NCBI GenBank assembly: GCA_963815785.1
Contig: CAWFHZ010000007.1
Coordinates: forward strand, 496,001 to 560,000
Reading direction: 5' to 3'
From: DATFVA01 sp963815785
Lineage (GTDB): Bacteria > Bacteroidota > Ignavibacteria > Ignavibacteriales > Ignavibacteriaceae
DNA length: 64,000 nt
How positions within the stretch are numbered: the first letter of the stretch is position 1; each line of letters begins with the position of its first letter. The position numbers were made by a program, and so were the translations under genes. Below the pieces are notes generated by a model. That model saw nothing but the letters and a program-made list of their open reading frames with translations. It did no database searches and was not told the DNA's origin. Positions 18,000 to 27,610 of the stretch are shown here, piece by piece.

Positions 18000-18141
18000 G
18001 TAGTTCAGCTCTCCTGAGCTGAGCAAAGATATAATCTCAGGAATGGGGTCCTGAGTTACGTTTTGTCTACCCCGTAACTCATTTCTCCAGAATTGAGCAA
18101 AAGCAACCATCTCAGAACTGGAGTCCTGAACTACGTTTATC
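18000..18141. repeat. Two-unit imperfect tandem repeat with internal hairpins
   Basis: Two units with a period of about 74 bases begin at 18000 (GTAGTTCAGCTCTCC) and 18074 (GTAACTCATTTCTCC). Both contain TTGAGCAAA-like or CTGAGCAAA cores and end in TCCTGAGTTACGTTT or TCCTGAACTACGTTT. Unit 1 holds perfect hairpins CAGCTC-tcct-GAGCTG (18006-18021) and CTCAGGA-atgggg-TCCTGAG (18036-18055). Its ends GTAGTTCAG and CTGAGTTAC can pair with two G-T wobbles. The element fills most of the 322-base gap after pyrC; nothing else is visible there. Confidence 0.65.
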
Positions 18142-18294
18142 CTGCTGAGTTATCAAATCTTTTGAGTATACTTTTATGTATAATATAATGTACAGTAGTT
18201 TAGCCTCAAAACCTTTGAAATTCAGTTGTTTAAGCCTTTTTATCGTGGCACCTATCTTGGTTAACTCTTATTGTAAAACATCAGGATAAACGCC

Positions 18295-19125
18295 ATGAAA
18301 AAAATAATTTATTACCCGTTTTTATTATTAACATCTTTTATACTTTACTCCTGTGGAGTAAATGACTCATTCGTTACAATAGATAATACTCCACCCGCAC
18401 CACCTACAGGAATAGTTGTTCTGAACGGCGATCAGCGTGTTGATCTTACCTGGAATAACAATTATGAAGGTGATCTTGCAGGTTACAATGTATATTATGC
18501 TTACAGTTACAACGGAAAATATACTCTTATCGGATCTACTAATGACAATTATTTTGTCGATTACGATGCTTCGAACGGAACTACTTATTACTACGCAGTA
18601 ACCGCTTACGATTACAATGGAAATGAAAGTGAATTAAGTTATGATGCTATTTATGCAACACCAAGACCTGAAGGTTATAACCAGTCAATCTTTGATTATA
18701 TCCACTACCCGGATAATTCAGGTTACACGTTTAACGATTATAGTGTAGTTCCTTACGATGATCAGTCAACAGATTTTTACTTTGAAAATTACCAGGGAAC
18801 TTATTACCTGGATGTTTACAGTGATTCAGACATACAGGATATGGGACTAACACAGGATATTTACGATATACCATATGCTCCAGTATCCGGATGGAATCCA
18901 TCGAAGGATGCTGTTGCAAAAATCGGACACACTTATGTAATCTGGACATGGGACAATCATTATGCAAAAGTAAGAGTTTCAAATATAACTCCCGAAAGAA
19001 TTGTATTTGACTGGTCATTCCAGTTAATCGAAGGAAATCGTCAGCTGAAACCGAGATCTGCCCCGGCTGATAGAAAAGAATTAAGCAGACCGCAGACAAG
19101 AAATGTTGAAGTAGCAAACAAGTGA
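18295..19125 (+). CDS. Lipoprotein with a fibronectin type III domain
   Basis: A 276-residue predicted lipoprotein. The N terminus has a basic start, a hydrophobic core and a lipobox ending LYSC (Cys20), so it should be lipidated and exported. Residues about 33-125 form an FN3-like domain (PPAPPTGIVVLNGDQRVDL, then GYNVYY and TTYYYAVTAYDYNGNES). The rest is rich in Tyr, Asp and Asn, with a strand-rich second domain that I cannot name. The last 25 residues are charged and probably flexible. A structural or binding role at the cell surface or in the periplasm is likely; the ligand is unknown. Confidence 0.8.
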   Translation: MKKIIYYPFLLLTSFILYSCGVNDSFVTIDNTPPAPPTGIVVLNGDQRVDLTWNNNYEGDLAGYNVYYAYSYNGKYTLIGSTNDNYFVDYDASNGTTYYYAVTAYDYNGNESELSYDAIYATPRPEGYNQSIFDYIHYPDNSGYTFNDYSVVPYDDQSTDFYFENYQGTYYLDVYSDSDIQDMGLTQDIYDIPYAPVSGWNPSKDAVAKIGHTYVIWTWDNHYAKVRVSNITPERIVFDWSFQLIEGNRQLKPRSAPADRKELSRPQTRNVEVANK

Positions 19126-19205
19126 TGGTTTTAAAATTAGTTCAGGCAGTAGTAAGGTTTTTATAGATTTACTTTGGAAGAATGATTAAATTGCGGCTTA
19201 TTAAA

Positions 19206-19652
19206 ATGAATAAAACTTTTTACATAATATTAAGCCTGCTCTGCCTGAACTTTTTTAATACATCTTACCCACAGGATAATTTCAACGGTAATGCAAACAA
19301 TATCCAGAAGAATGAAAGTTCAAAAGTCTTTTCAGATATAGAAAAAGGAATTGCAAACAAGGACGTTGAATCAATCGCCAGGTACTTTTCTTCCCAGACT
19401 TATTTAAGTTTATCTAACGGAATCAGCGGGTATTACAGTTCCAACCAGGCTTATTATGTACTTGAGGATTTCTTTAAGGTTTACCGTGTAACTGCATTCA
19501 GATTTGATAATATTCAACCCGGTTCAAATAATCCTTATGCTACCGGTGAATACCAGTTTAATTACAGAGGGAAACGGGATCTGGCGCAGGTTTATATAGC
19601 CTTAAAGAAAACAGGAAAAAACTGGAAGATTACACAGATAACAATTAATTAA
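19206..19652 (+). CDS. DUF4783-type exported protein
   Basis: A protein of about 148 residues with an N-terminal signal peptide (FYIILSLLCLNFFNTS). The mature part fits the DUF4783 pattern of Bacteroidota: FSDIEKGIANKDVESIARYF, then YYSSNQAYYVLEDFF, and a closing WKITQITIN strand. These proteins have an NTF2-like or cystatin-like fold and unknown function. An upstream in-frame ATG at 19182 would add eight residues; GGAAG at 19176-19180 is too close to serve it well. The stop overlaps the ATG of the large histidine kinase (TAATG), which suggests that the two work together. Confidence 0.8.
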   Translation: MNKTFYIILSLLCLNFFNTSYPQDNFNGNANNIQKNESSKVFSDIEKGIANKDVESIARYFSSQTYLSLSNGISGYYSSNQAYYVLEDFFKVYRVTAFRFDNIQPGSNNPYATGEYQFNYRGKRDLAQVYIALKKTGKNWKITQITIN

Positions 19653-22600
19653 TGCCGACTAAAATTTTTCAAATGTTTGAAGGCGATAGGAAATATTTTG
19701 CTATCGTCTTTTTTATGGTATTCCTCATCCTTGTTTCGGGAATTCTTGCCCCGGTTTATATTCGTTACACCGAAAACAACTGGCCGGATAAATTAACTGA
19801 GAAAATTCAGGATATAGAATCAACAATCAACTCAGTTTTAAAACAGAAAGAAAGTAATCTTCTAACAAACTCTACAGCATTAAGAGGAAAACTAAAAACA
19901 ACTTTAAGTCCGGGAAATTCTTCCTATGGTGCATTAATCAATTTGGTTAATGATAAAATGTATTATGGTTATTCAGTTGAGATAATTGCTCCCAACGGAA
20001 AGATGATTGCCTGGAATAATACAATAGCAGTTAACCAGGATGATATTTTCCCATTGAGTTATCCCCCGGGAGAAACACATTTTTATCAGGGTGATTTAGT
20101 TACTTACCTGACTGTAACGGACACTGTACGTATTGAAAATGATTTGTTTTATTACCTGGTAAGTCTTCCTCTTGAAAAAGATTATTCCCTTCAGAATCAA
20201 TACTATGAAGATCTGAATTTTACAAAAGAGATATCCGAGCAATTTTTAACGCGGTTTGAAGTAAACTACAATCCGTTTACTCCAAAACCCCGGGACGGAA
20301 GGAAATATTCTTTTGATCTTGTTAATAATAAGGGGAGTAAAATCGGTTCTGTTAGTTTTCTGAAACCGGGACTTGACACCTATATAAACATAATCCAGCA
20401 TCAGACAAATGAATTACAATCAGTATTAATTGCAATAGCTTTATTTTTTATTGCCTTCGGATTCAGGAAAGAATTTAAATCGATAAAATACCGGTGCGTT
20501 CGTTTGTTACTGTTCATTGCTTATTGTGCTGTTTTCAGAGTAGTAATTTATATAGTTGGTTTCCCATCCAATTCGCTTGAAGGACCATTAGTTGATCCTG
20601 CGAATTTTTCCTCTGCATTTGCCTGGGGAATTGTTAAATCTCCGGTCGAACTTTTAATATCTTCCGTTTTCATACTCATAATCAGTATCCGTACTTATCT
20701 GTACGTAATTGATTTTATGAGAGACCCTGAATCAACCAAGTATAAAAGAATTTCATTCTTTGCAATATCATTTATTCCCGCTGCACTTCTATTCTTCATT
20801 ACATTCCGCGGTTTATTTGCATCAATGAAAAGCGTGATTTTTGATTCTACACTTCGATATTTTCAGGAAGCTAATTTAATTCCGGATTTTATTTTTCTTA
20901 TAATGAACCTGGCCATCTTAATGATGGGACTTACAATTATTCTCTTCATCCTTTCATTTTTCCTTCTGCTTTTTTCAACAGTTCCGGCTGATGAAGATAA
21001 AACCAGGAAGAAATTTTTCTTTTATAGTTTTTTAGTATTTGAGTTTACCGGGTTTCTTTTCATCTACCTCCAGAAAGAACCTCTTATAAATTATACTTTA
21101 AGCTTCATATTTGTCTTACTTGTATTCATTGTTCTATACAATATCCTGTTCAGAAGATTAAAATCACTGTACAATTTTATTTATGCTACTCTTGCAGCTT
21201 CTGTAATAACTATAACATTACTAAATTATTTTAATCTTCAGCTTGAAAAAGAATCACTAAAAACCAGTGCTTTGGAAATAAATCGTCCTGATGATAACCT
21301 TCTTCATTTTCTGCTGAATGAAACCCTGACCAGTTCGCTGAAAAATGATGAAGTGGTTAATTCATTTTACATGCACAATACTAATTTCAGTTCAATTGCA
21401 TTTATTATCTGGAGCAACAGTTCGCTTCAGCGTGAATCAATGAATTCTGCTGTGGTAGTTTATGATAAAAATATGAAACAGGTTGGAAGATTTGGAATAG
21501 GAATCAGAAGTGATTTTAAACTACCCTCCAGGCTCAACTATTATTCCGGGGATGAAGCAAAAATTGTTGAGGCGGATTCCGAAAGCCCTACGGGGAAAAT
21601 ATTTGCCGGGATTATTCCGGTAAAAGAACGCGGTATTGTTTCAGGATATATTGTTGCCGTTTTAAATTTCACTCTACAGAACTGGGGAGCCAGGAATATT
21701 CCTGATTTTCTCGAATCGAAAAAAAATATTATAAATTCTGTTCTCGATCTTCGCCAGCTTAAAATTTTTGAATTCAGGAATTCAAAACTTTTCCAGGTAT
21801 ATGGTGATATTTATCCTTCACGCGATCAGGTTGAACCGATAATTAAGGCGAAACTTTCGCAGGATAATGAAGCCTGGATGACCACAAGTCTTAACGGCGA
21901 AAATTATATTACATATGTATTAAAGACCAATGAAGATGGAAATGAAATAATAACCTCGGTTTCAGTGGTTGAAAAACATATTAGCTGGAACCTGTTTAAT
22001 TTTTTCAAAATATTTCTAGTCCATAGTATCTTTATTCTTCTATTGTTCATTATTTTTTTCCTTATTAACCTCTCGCAATTTAAGTACAGTTTCAGAACTC
22101 AGCTTCTTATTGCATTCCTGATCATTTCTATTATTCCGGTAATTATTCTCGCAATCTATAACAGGCAGATTGTTTCAGACAGAAGCCAGACTGCTATTTT
22201 TAATGAATTGAACGAGCGATCCAATTATATTGAAAATCATGTCCGCTCACAGGTTGATAATAATGGTGAAAAATCTTTCGAACAGGCATTTGCCAACGCC
22301 GGCAGAGAACTGAGAATTTCATTTTCCGTTTATGATAACACAAACCAGGTTTACAGTTCAAGGAACCAGTTTTATGAAGCGGGATTATTCAATAAAAAAC
22401 TGGATTCCGATGTTTATTATCATCTTAATTACCTTAGTTATCGTGAATATCTTACCAATGAAAAAATTGAAGATTATACTTATGATTCATTCTATAAAAA
22501 AATATCTATAAATGGAAACGATTTTATACTCGGAGTAAATGATGCCTTTAATAAGGTACATCTCGGTTTTTCACCAATTGATGTAGATGTATTTTTGTTT

Positions 22601-23485
22601 GGAATATATTCCTTTGCTACACTGCTGATTATAATTATAAGTACACTTCTTGCAAATAAAATTTCCTCACCAATAAGACGGCTCACGAAAGCAACAGATT
22701 CTGTAGCCCATGGTGATCTGAACGTTCAGCTTGATTTAAATGAAAGAGGGGAAATCAAGGAGCTACTGGAGGGTTTCAATTTAATGACACAGGAATTAAA
22801 AAGAAATGAAATAGAAATGGCTGAGCTTGAAAGAGAAAATGCATGGAAGGAGATGGCAAAACAGGTTGCTCACGAAATTAAAAATCCGCTTACACCAATG
22901 AAGCTTGCAGTGCAGCAGTTAATTATTTCGTATAAAGATAAAAATAAAAACTTCGATGAAATATTTGAAAAAGTATCCAAGACGGTTCTTAATCAGATTG
23001 ATAACCTGAACGTAATCGCATCTGAATTCTCACGCTTTGCACGGATGCCAAATTTCAAAATGGAAACAATGGATATTATCCCTGTTATAAAGGATGCACT
23101 TGATCTTTTTGTAGAAGAAAATGTTGAAATTAATTTTTCATCTGATCCGGAAGAGGCTGTTGTTGAAACTGATAAATTTCAGCTGCGTAGACTAATCATT
23201 AATATGGTAAGAAATTCAATTCAGGCGGAAGCAGAACATCTGAATATTCTGCTTAAAAGTGATGAAGAATACTATACTCTTATACTGGATGATGATGGCA
23301 GGGGAATAGATGAAAAGCATCGTCAGAAAATTTTTGATCCCGGTTATACAACTAAAGAAAAAGGTATGGGAATAGGTCTGAAACTTTCAAAGAGATTTAT
23401 TGAAGGAATAGGCGGTAGTATTTCCCTTACAGACAAAAAAGAAAAAGGGACAAAATTCAGAATATCGTTTCCGCATAAAAAATAA
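19652..23485 (+). CDS. Very large NtrY-like membrane sensor histidine kinase
   Basis: A 1277-residue kinase. A membrane segment near the N terminus is followed by a long exported region (about 35-245), then a block of several membrane segments up to about residue 530 and a second exported region. Membrane helices near 787-840, a third exported loop and a helix at about 982-1003 follow. HAMP covers about 1003-1055. The phosphoacceptor His is H1074 in KQVAHEIKNPLTPM. The C-terminal ATPase has the N box RLIINMVRNSIQA and the G boxes DDDGRGIDE and GMGIGLKLSKRFIEG. PLTPM with a preceding HAMP resembles NtrY. No response regulator is adjacent, so it is an orphan kinase; the partner could be any NtrC-type regulator. 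It is co-translated with the DUF4783 gene. Confidence 0.9.
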   Translation: MPTKIFQMFEGDRKYFAIVFFMVFLILVSGILAPVYIRYTENNWPDKLTEKIQDIESTINSVLKQKESNLLTNSTALRGKLKTTLSPGNSSYGALINLVNDKMYYGYSVEIIAPNGKMIAWNNTIAVNQDDIFPLSYPPGETHFYQGDLVTYLTVTDTVRIENDLFYYLVSLPLEKDYSLQNQYYEDLNFTKEISEQFLTRFEVNYNPFTPKPRDGRKYSFDLVNNKGSKIGSVSFLKPGLDTYINIIQHQTNELQSVLIAIALFFIAFGFRKEFKSIKYRCVRLLLFIAYCAVFRVVIYIVGFPSNSLEGPLVDPANFSSAFAWGIVKSPVELLISSVFILIISIRTYLYVIDFMRDPESTKYKRISFFAISFIPAALLFFITFRGLFASMKSVIFDSTLRYFQEANLIPDFIFLIMNLAILMMGLTIILFILSFFLLLFSTVPADEDKTRKKFFFYSFLVFEFTGFLFIYLQKEPLINYTLSFIFVLLVFIVLYNILFRRLKSLYNFIYATLAASVITITLLNYFNLQLEKESLKTSALEINRPDDNLLHFLLNETLTSSLKNDEVVNSFYMHNTNFSSIAFIIWSNSSLQRESMNSAVVVYDKNMKQVGRFGIGIRSDFKLPSRLNYYSGDEAKIVEADSESPTGKIFAGIIPVKERGIVSGYIVAVLNFTLQNWGARNIPDFLESKKNIINSVLDLRQLKIFEFRNSKLFQVYGDIYPSRDQVEPIIKAKLSQDNEAWMTTSLNGENYITYVLKTNEDGNEIITSVSVVEKHISWNLFNFFKIFLVHSIFILLLFIIFFLINLSQFKYSFRTQLLIAFLIISIIPVIILAIYNRQIVSDRSQTAIFNELNERSNYIENHVRSQVDNNGEKSFEQAFANAGRELRISFSVYDNTNQVYSSRNQFYEAGLFNKKLDSDVYYHLNYLSYREYLTNEKIEDYTYDSFYKKISINGNDFILGVNDAFNKVHLGFSPIDVDVFLFGIYSFATLLIIIISTLLANKISSPIRRLTKATDSVAHGDLNVQLDLNERGEIKELLEGFNLMTQELKRNEIEMAELERENAWKEMAKQVAHEIKNPLTPMKLAVQQLIISYKDKNKNFDEIFEKVSKTVLNQIDNLNVIASEFSRFARMPNFKMETMDIIPVIKDALDLFVEENVEINFSSDPEEAVVETDKFQLRRLIINMVRNSIQAEAEHLNILLKSDEEYYTLILDDDGRGIDEKHRQKIFDPGYTTKEKGMGIGLKLSKRFIEGIGGSISLTDKKEKGTKFRISFPHKK

Positions 23486-23504
23486 ATAGAAAAAATATTA
23501 ACTA

Positions 23505-26500
23505 ATGGATTTACTCACCGCACATCAGCAAAAAGCGCTTGATTTTGAGCAGCATATTTCGCTTACTGCAAATGCAGGTTCCGGTAAAACTTTTGTGCTT
23601 TCCCGCCGATATATTGAAATCGCACTTTCAGAAAACGGATCGTTAAGAAAAATAGCGGCGATTACTTTTACTGATAAAGCCGCAAGTGAACTTTATAAAA
23701 AGATTGCCGGACAGGTTGGAAAAAGATTTAGCGAATCACAGGACGAAGAAGAGAAAAAACTCTTAAGCAAAATCAGGAGACAGCTGGTATCTGCCAACAT
23801 TTCAACTATTCACTCCTTCTGTATTGATATTCTGAAGCAATTCCCTGTCGAAGCTGGGCTTGATGCAAATTTTCAGCCTATTGATGAAACTACATCAGAT
23901 GAATTAATTGAATTATCTATAGAAGAGACGATAAAAAATTCTTTAACAGGTGAAAACGACATTAAGGATATAAAATATCTTATAAGATTTTTTGGTTCGA
24001 AATATATTTTTGCTTTACAGTTAAGGAGTCTTGTTAAAAACAGGAAAAATATTTTCACGATAAGGGATGAAATATATAATCGCTCCGAAAAAGAAATAGC
24101 GGAATATTTTTATTCTTCTTTCTTAAATACTGCAGAAAGCCTTTTGCAAATAAACCAAAACAGTTTTATAGAATCATTAGAAAGAATTAATGAAACTGTC
24201 TTGGCCTCAAATCAGGATAACGAAAGAGCTTTGGAAATCAAAAGACTTCTTTCTGATTTCCAGAGAGAGTCTACAGTTGAGAAGAAGTTAGAAAAACTTA
24301 TATCAGTAAAAGAAAATGCGTTTACAGCGAAATCTGAAGTACGCGCTCTCGGTTACTTAAAAAAGAATTTGAGGGAGGGATTATCAAAGGATTGTTTAAT
24401 TGTAGAAAAATATATTTCTGATTTAAATGGTTTGTTTGTTGATCAGAACCATCAGGAAGTTGAACTGGAATTAGCAAAATTCGGCAAAACGGTTCTTAAT
24501 ATTTTTAATAAGGCTGTTGAGAAATACAATCTGAAGAAAAAAGAAAATAGTTACCTCGATTACGAAGATATCCTGATATTGACAAAAAATCTTCTGAATA
24601 TTCCATCTGTAAAAGATGAATTATCCCGCAAGTTCAAATACATAATGGTTGATGAATACCAGGATACGAACGAAATACAGTATAAAATTTTTCTACCCAT
24701 CCTTGATTATTTAAAAACCGGTAACCTGTTTGTTGTTGGTGATGAAAAACAAAGCATTTATATGTTCAGGGATGCAGAGCTGGAAGTTTTTAATCTTACA
24801 AAGAAAAACATAAGTGATAGATCAGGTGAGAAATTTCTTTTAAGCCTTCCTGATAGTTTCCGAATGGCTCCGGGAATATGCCTGTTTGTTAATAAACTCT
24901 TCCGGAATTTATTTTCAAATCCGAATAAACTCTTCAATGAGGTTAATCATTCTGATCTTGTCTGTGCCAAACAGGAAGAAACAGAAAGTTTAATAGAAGT
25001 AATAATCGGATCTTCCGAAAAAAACGATTCAGATGCAGTAAATGAAAATGAATCAGAAGCAGAACTTGTAGCAGGAAGAATAATCTCACTTGTTAACGGA
25101 AACGGGCACACCGAAAAGATTAAATGGAAAGACATTGCAATTTTAGTCAGGAAAAGAAAATCTTTTTCCTCTTTGGAGAAAATCTTCATTGAAAAAAACA
25201 TTCCTTTTAATATTATTGGAGGAAAAGGTTTTTACCAGCGGCAATCTGTATATGATATATATAATTACTTCTTATTTCTGCTTGATGCTAAAAACGATAC
25301 CGCCCTTGTGGGCATTCTTCGCTCGCCATTTTTTAATATTTCAGATAGCTTTATTTACGAGATATCAATTTCAGCTGGAGAAACGTTATGGGAAAAATTA
25401 GTAAATAAGAGCAGGGATGAGGTAAAATTAAAAGAAGTTGTATCAGTTCTTAATAAAAATATTGAATTATCTAAAACATATCGTGCCTCACAATTATTGC
25501 AGAAAATATTAGGGGAAACTCCTTACCTTTCAGTGCTTTCACAAAAGGCTTCAGGAACACAGGAAGTTGCAAATATTTCTAAACTGGTAAGGTTAACAAT
25601 AGGTTTTCAAAGTAAAGGATATAAAACACTTTACGATTATGTTAATTTTCTGAAGGAATCAATTGAGGAAACTGAAAATGAAGCCCAGGCTGCAATTGCC
25701 GATGAATCTGATTCTGTAAAAGTGATGACCCTGCATCAGTCAAAAGGGATGGAGTACCGCGCAGTATTTCTGTATAATGCGCATGAAGTGACAAGTCCGG
25801 ATGCAGTAAAAAAAAGAAGTATTGGAGTTGCTAAAAATTATGGACTTCTCACCAAAGTTCCACTGAAGAATGATTATTTCGGAGAGTACTATTCAGCACC
25901 AATTAATTCAGTGTATGATATTATCTCTTCCAAGAAAGAAAATGCAGAACTGAAAAGACTTTTTTATGTAGGTGCTACACGTGCAAAAAATTACCTTTTT
26001 ATTAGTGCGACGTATTCGGATAATTACAGGAAAAATTCTTTTATGAATCTTCTAAGTGAAAGTCTGAAAATTGATTTTGCAGCGCCTGAATTTACAATTA
26101 AAGATGAACTTTTATTTTTAAAAGAAAAAGAAAATCAATTTGTTAATGTTTCCAAAGTATTGGAAGAAAAAATCAGGATAAGAAGAAACCTTGTTGATAT
26201 TGCGGAAATAAAAGTAGAAAAATCTCAGGAAACAAATGAAAAAAAATTATTGATTTCTGAAGTAAATGATTCACAAAAAGGTGAAATCATTTCAGCAACA
26301 AAGTTTGCTGCATTTAAACAATGTCCGCTAAAATATCATCTGACTTTTGATTATGGAATCACGAATCTTGTTTCAGGTTATAAGAAACATTTATTCCAGT
26401 ATTTGGATAGAAATAAGAATAAGTATGATTTCAATTATAAAGAAGATAAATCTTATTATGAGCAGAATGAGGAAAAGAATTATCTTCCGGCGGATTTAAA

Positions 26501-27107
26501 AGGAAGTATTATTCATAAAATCCTTCAGAGAAATATTCCTGATGCTCCTTATGAAGAAATAAAAAAAATTATAGAAGAAGATTCATCTTTAAAAGATGCA
26601 GGTATTGCCGGATCATTACTGGATGATATAAATAAACATCTGCATTATTTATATGAATCGGACATTTACAAAAAAATAATGAGCCATAAAAAATTCTTTA
26701 ACGAATACGAAATATTTCTAAATGAAAGCAATTATTTTCTGCATGGAATAATTGATAAACTTATCATAAATGATAAATCTGCTATTATTGTGGATTATAA
26801 AACAGACAGCATACAGAATAATGAAATTTTTGAAAGAACTTCAAATTATCTCCCCCAATTGAAATTTTATTCCTATATTGTAAGCCGCCTCTTTAAAGAA
26901 TTAACGTCCTTTGAACTCAGGTTAATTTTTATAAATTTGCCGGGTGAAGAGATTTATGAAGTTGTGGATAGAAAAGAGGTTACCGGATATGGGAATGAAA
27001 TTGCGACGATGGTTAAGCAAATCAGGATGAGGGAATTTCATAAAAATCTGTCACATTGTAAGGATTGTAATTTCGCAGTAAAAAGTAATAATTGTATTGT
27101 TGAGTGA
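23505..27107 (+). CDS. UvrD-family helicase/exonuclease, AddA-like (RecB-type)
   Basis: A 1200-residue superfamily 1 helicase with a C-terminal nuclease, as in AddA/RecB, acting in double-strand break processing. Walker A is TANAGSGKTF (residues 21-30), with IAAITFTDKAASEL as motif Ia, VDEYQDTNEIQ as Walker B, GDEKQSIYMFRDA as motif III and VMTLHQSKGMEYRAVF as motif V. The nuclease has GIIDKL and IIVDYKTDS. C940 (in FKQCPLKYH) together with C1185, C1188 and C1197 could form an iron-sulfur staple of the kind known in AddB and Cas4-type nucleases. No addB is nearby. Confidence 0.9.
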   Translation: MDLLTAHQQKALDFEQHISLTANAGSGKTFVLSRRYIEIALSENGSLRKIAAITFTDKAASELYKKIAGQVGKRFSESQDEEEKKLLSKIRRQLVSANISTIHSFCIDILKQFPVEAGLDANFQPIDETTSDELIELSIEETIKNSLTGENDIKDIKYLIRFFGSKYIFALQLRSLVKNRKNIFTIRDEIYNRSEKEIAEYFYSSFLNTAESLLQINQNSFIESLERINETVLASNQDNERALEIKRLLSDFQRESTVEKKLEKLISVKENAFTAKSEVRALGYLKKNLREGLSKDCLIVEKYISDLNGLFVDQNHQEVELELAKFGKTVLNIFNKAVEKYNLKKKENSYLDYEDILILTKNLLNIPSVKDELSRKFKYIMVDEYQDTNEIQYKIFLPILDYLKTGNLFVVGDEKQSIYMFRDAELEVFNLTKKNISDRSGEKFLLSLPDSFRMAPGICLFVNKLFRNLFSNPNKLFNEVNHSDLVCAKQEETESLIEVIIGSSEKNDSDAVNENESEAELVAGRIISLVNGNGHTEKIKWKDIAILVRKRKSFSSLEKIFIEKNIPFNIIGGKGFYQRQSVYDIYNYFLFLLDAKNDTALVGILRSPFFNISDSFIYEISISAGETLWEKLVNKSRDEVKLKEVVSVLNKNIELSKTYRASQLLQKILGETPYLSVLSQKASGTQEVANISKLVRLTIGFQSKGYKTLYDYVNFLKESIEETENEAQAAIADESDSVKVMTLHQSKGMEYRAVFLYNAHEVTSPDAVKKRSIGVAKNYGLLTKVPLKNDYFGEYYSAPINSVYDIISSKKENAELKRLFYVGATRAKNYLFISATYSDNYRKNSFMNLLSESLKIDFAAPEFTIKDELLFLKEKENQFVNVSKVLEEKIRIRRNLVDIAEIKVEKSQETNEKKLLISEVNDSQKGEIISATKFAAFKQCPLKYHLTFDYGITNLVSGYKKHLFQYLDRNKNKYDFNYKEDKSYYEQNEEKNYLPADLKGSIIHKILQRNIPDAPYEEIKKIIEEDSSLKDAGIAGSLLDDINKHLHYLYESDIYKKIMSHKKFFNEYEIFLNESNYFLHGIIDKLIINDKSAIIVDYKTDSIQNNEIFERTSNYLPQLKFYSYIVSRLFKELTSFELRLIFINLPGEEIYEVVDRKEVTGYGNEIATMVKQIRMREFHKNLSHCKDCNFAVKSNNCIVE

Positions 27108-27150
27108 GCAGCATTACAAAAAATGTTTACTGACTAATTTATGGTGTTAA

Positions 27151-27609
27151 ATGCATAGAAAAATTTCATACATAAGAGATCTCGAAATTATTGAAAAAGA
27201 ACTTAATGAAAGTTCAGGGGGAGTTCTTGCATTCATTGTAGACAGTGAAAATGCAATGCAATATATGACAACATTTTTATATCTCGATAAAAATATTTAT
27301 TTCTTTCTTGATAAAGATGATGAAGTTTATGAGAAAATAAATTTTAATGGATCGGCGAGTTTTACTATAGTAAAAGATGAGAGACTAAGAAAAACTAAAT
27401 CCAAAGAAGAAAGTTATTATCTGTTTTCAACAACAGTAGTCGGCACCATTAAAATTGTCGATGAGAAGAAAATAATTGACGATATAAAAAACAGGTATTT
27501 TGCAAAGTATAACCTGAAAAAAAGCAGCGAATCAAAATCAGGACACGGTAAAGAACTGGTTATGATAGATTCTGAAGAAATACAGGCAGTTGAAGAAGAA
27601 GGCGCGTAA
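27151..27609 (+). CDS. Pyridoxamine 5'-phosphate oxidase-like (split-barrel flavin) protein
   Basis: A 152-residue soluble protein. The pattern fits a split-barrel FMN-binding protein of the PNPOx-like superfamily: a starting helix, a strand with GGVLAFIVDSENAMQYMTTF, then KNIYFFLDKDDEVYEKI, NGSASFTIVKD, and a late TVVGTIKIV strand followed by a helix. The similarity is general and no flavin-contact residues can be named with certainty, so the substrate is unknown. It lies next to the amidase lipoprotein gene, whose GTG start follows one base after its stop. Confidence 0.55.
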   Translation: MHRKISYIRDLEIIEKELNESSGGVLAFIVDSENAMQYMTTFLYLDKNIYFFLDKDDEVYEKINFNGSASFTIVKDERLRKTKSKEESYYLFSTTVVGTIKIVDEKKIIDDIKNRYFAKYNLKKSSESKSGHGKELVMIDSEEIQAVEEEGA

Positions 27610-27610
27610 T

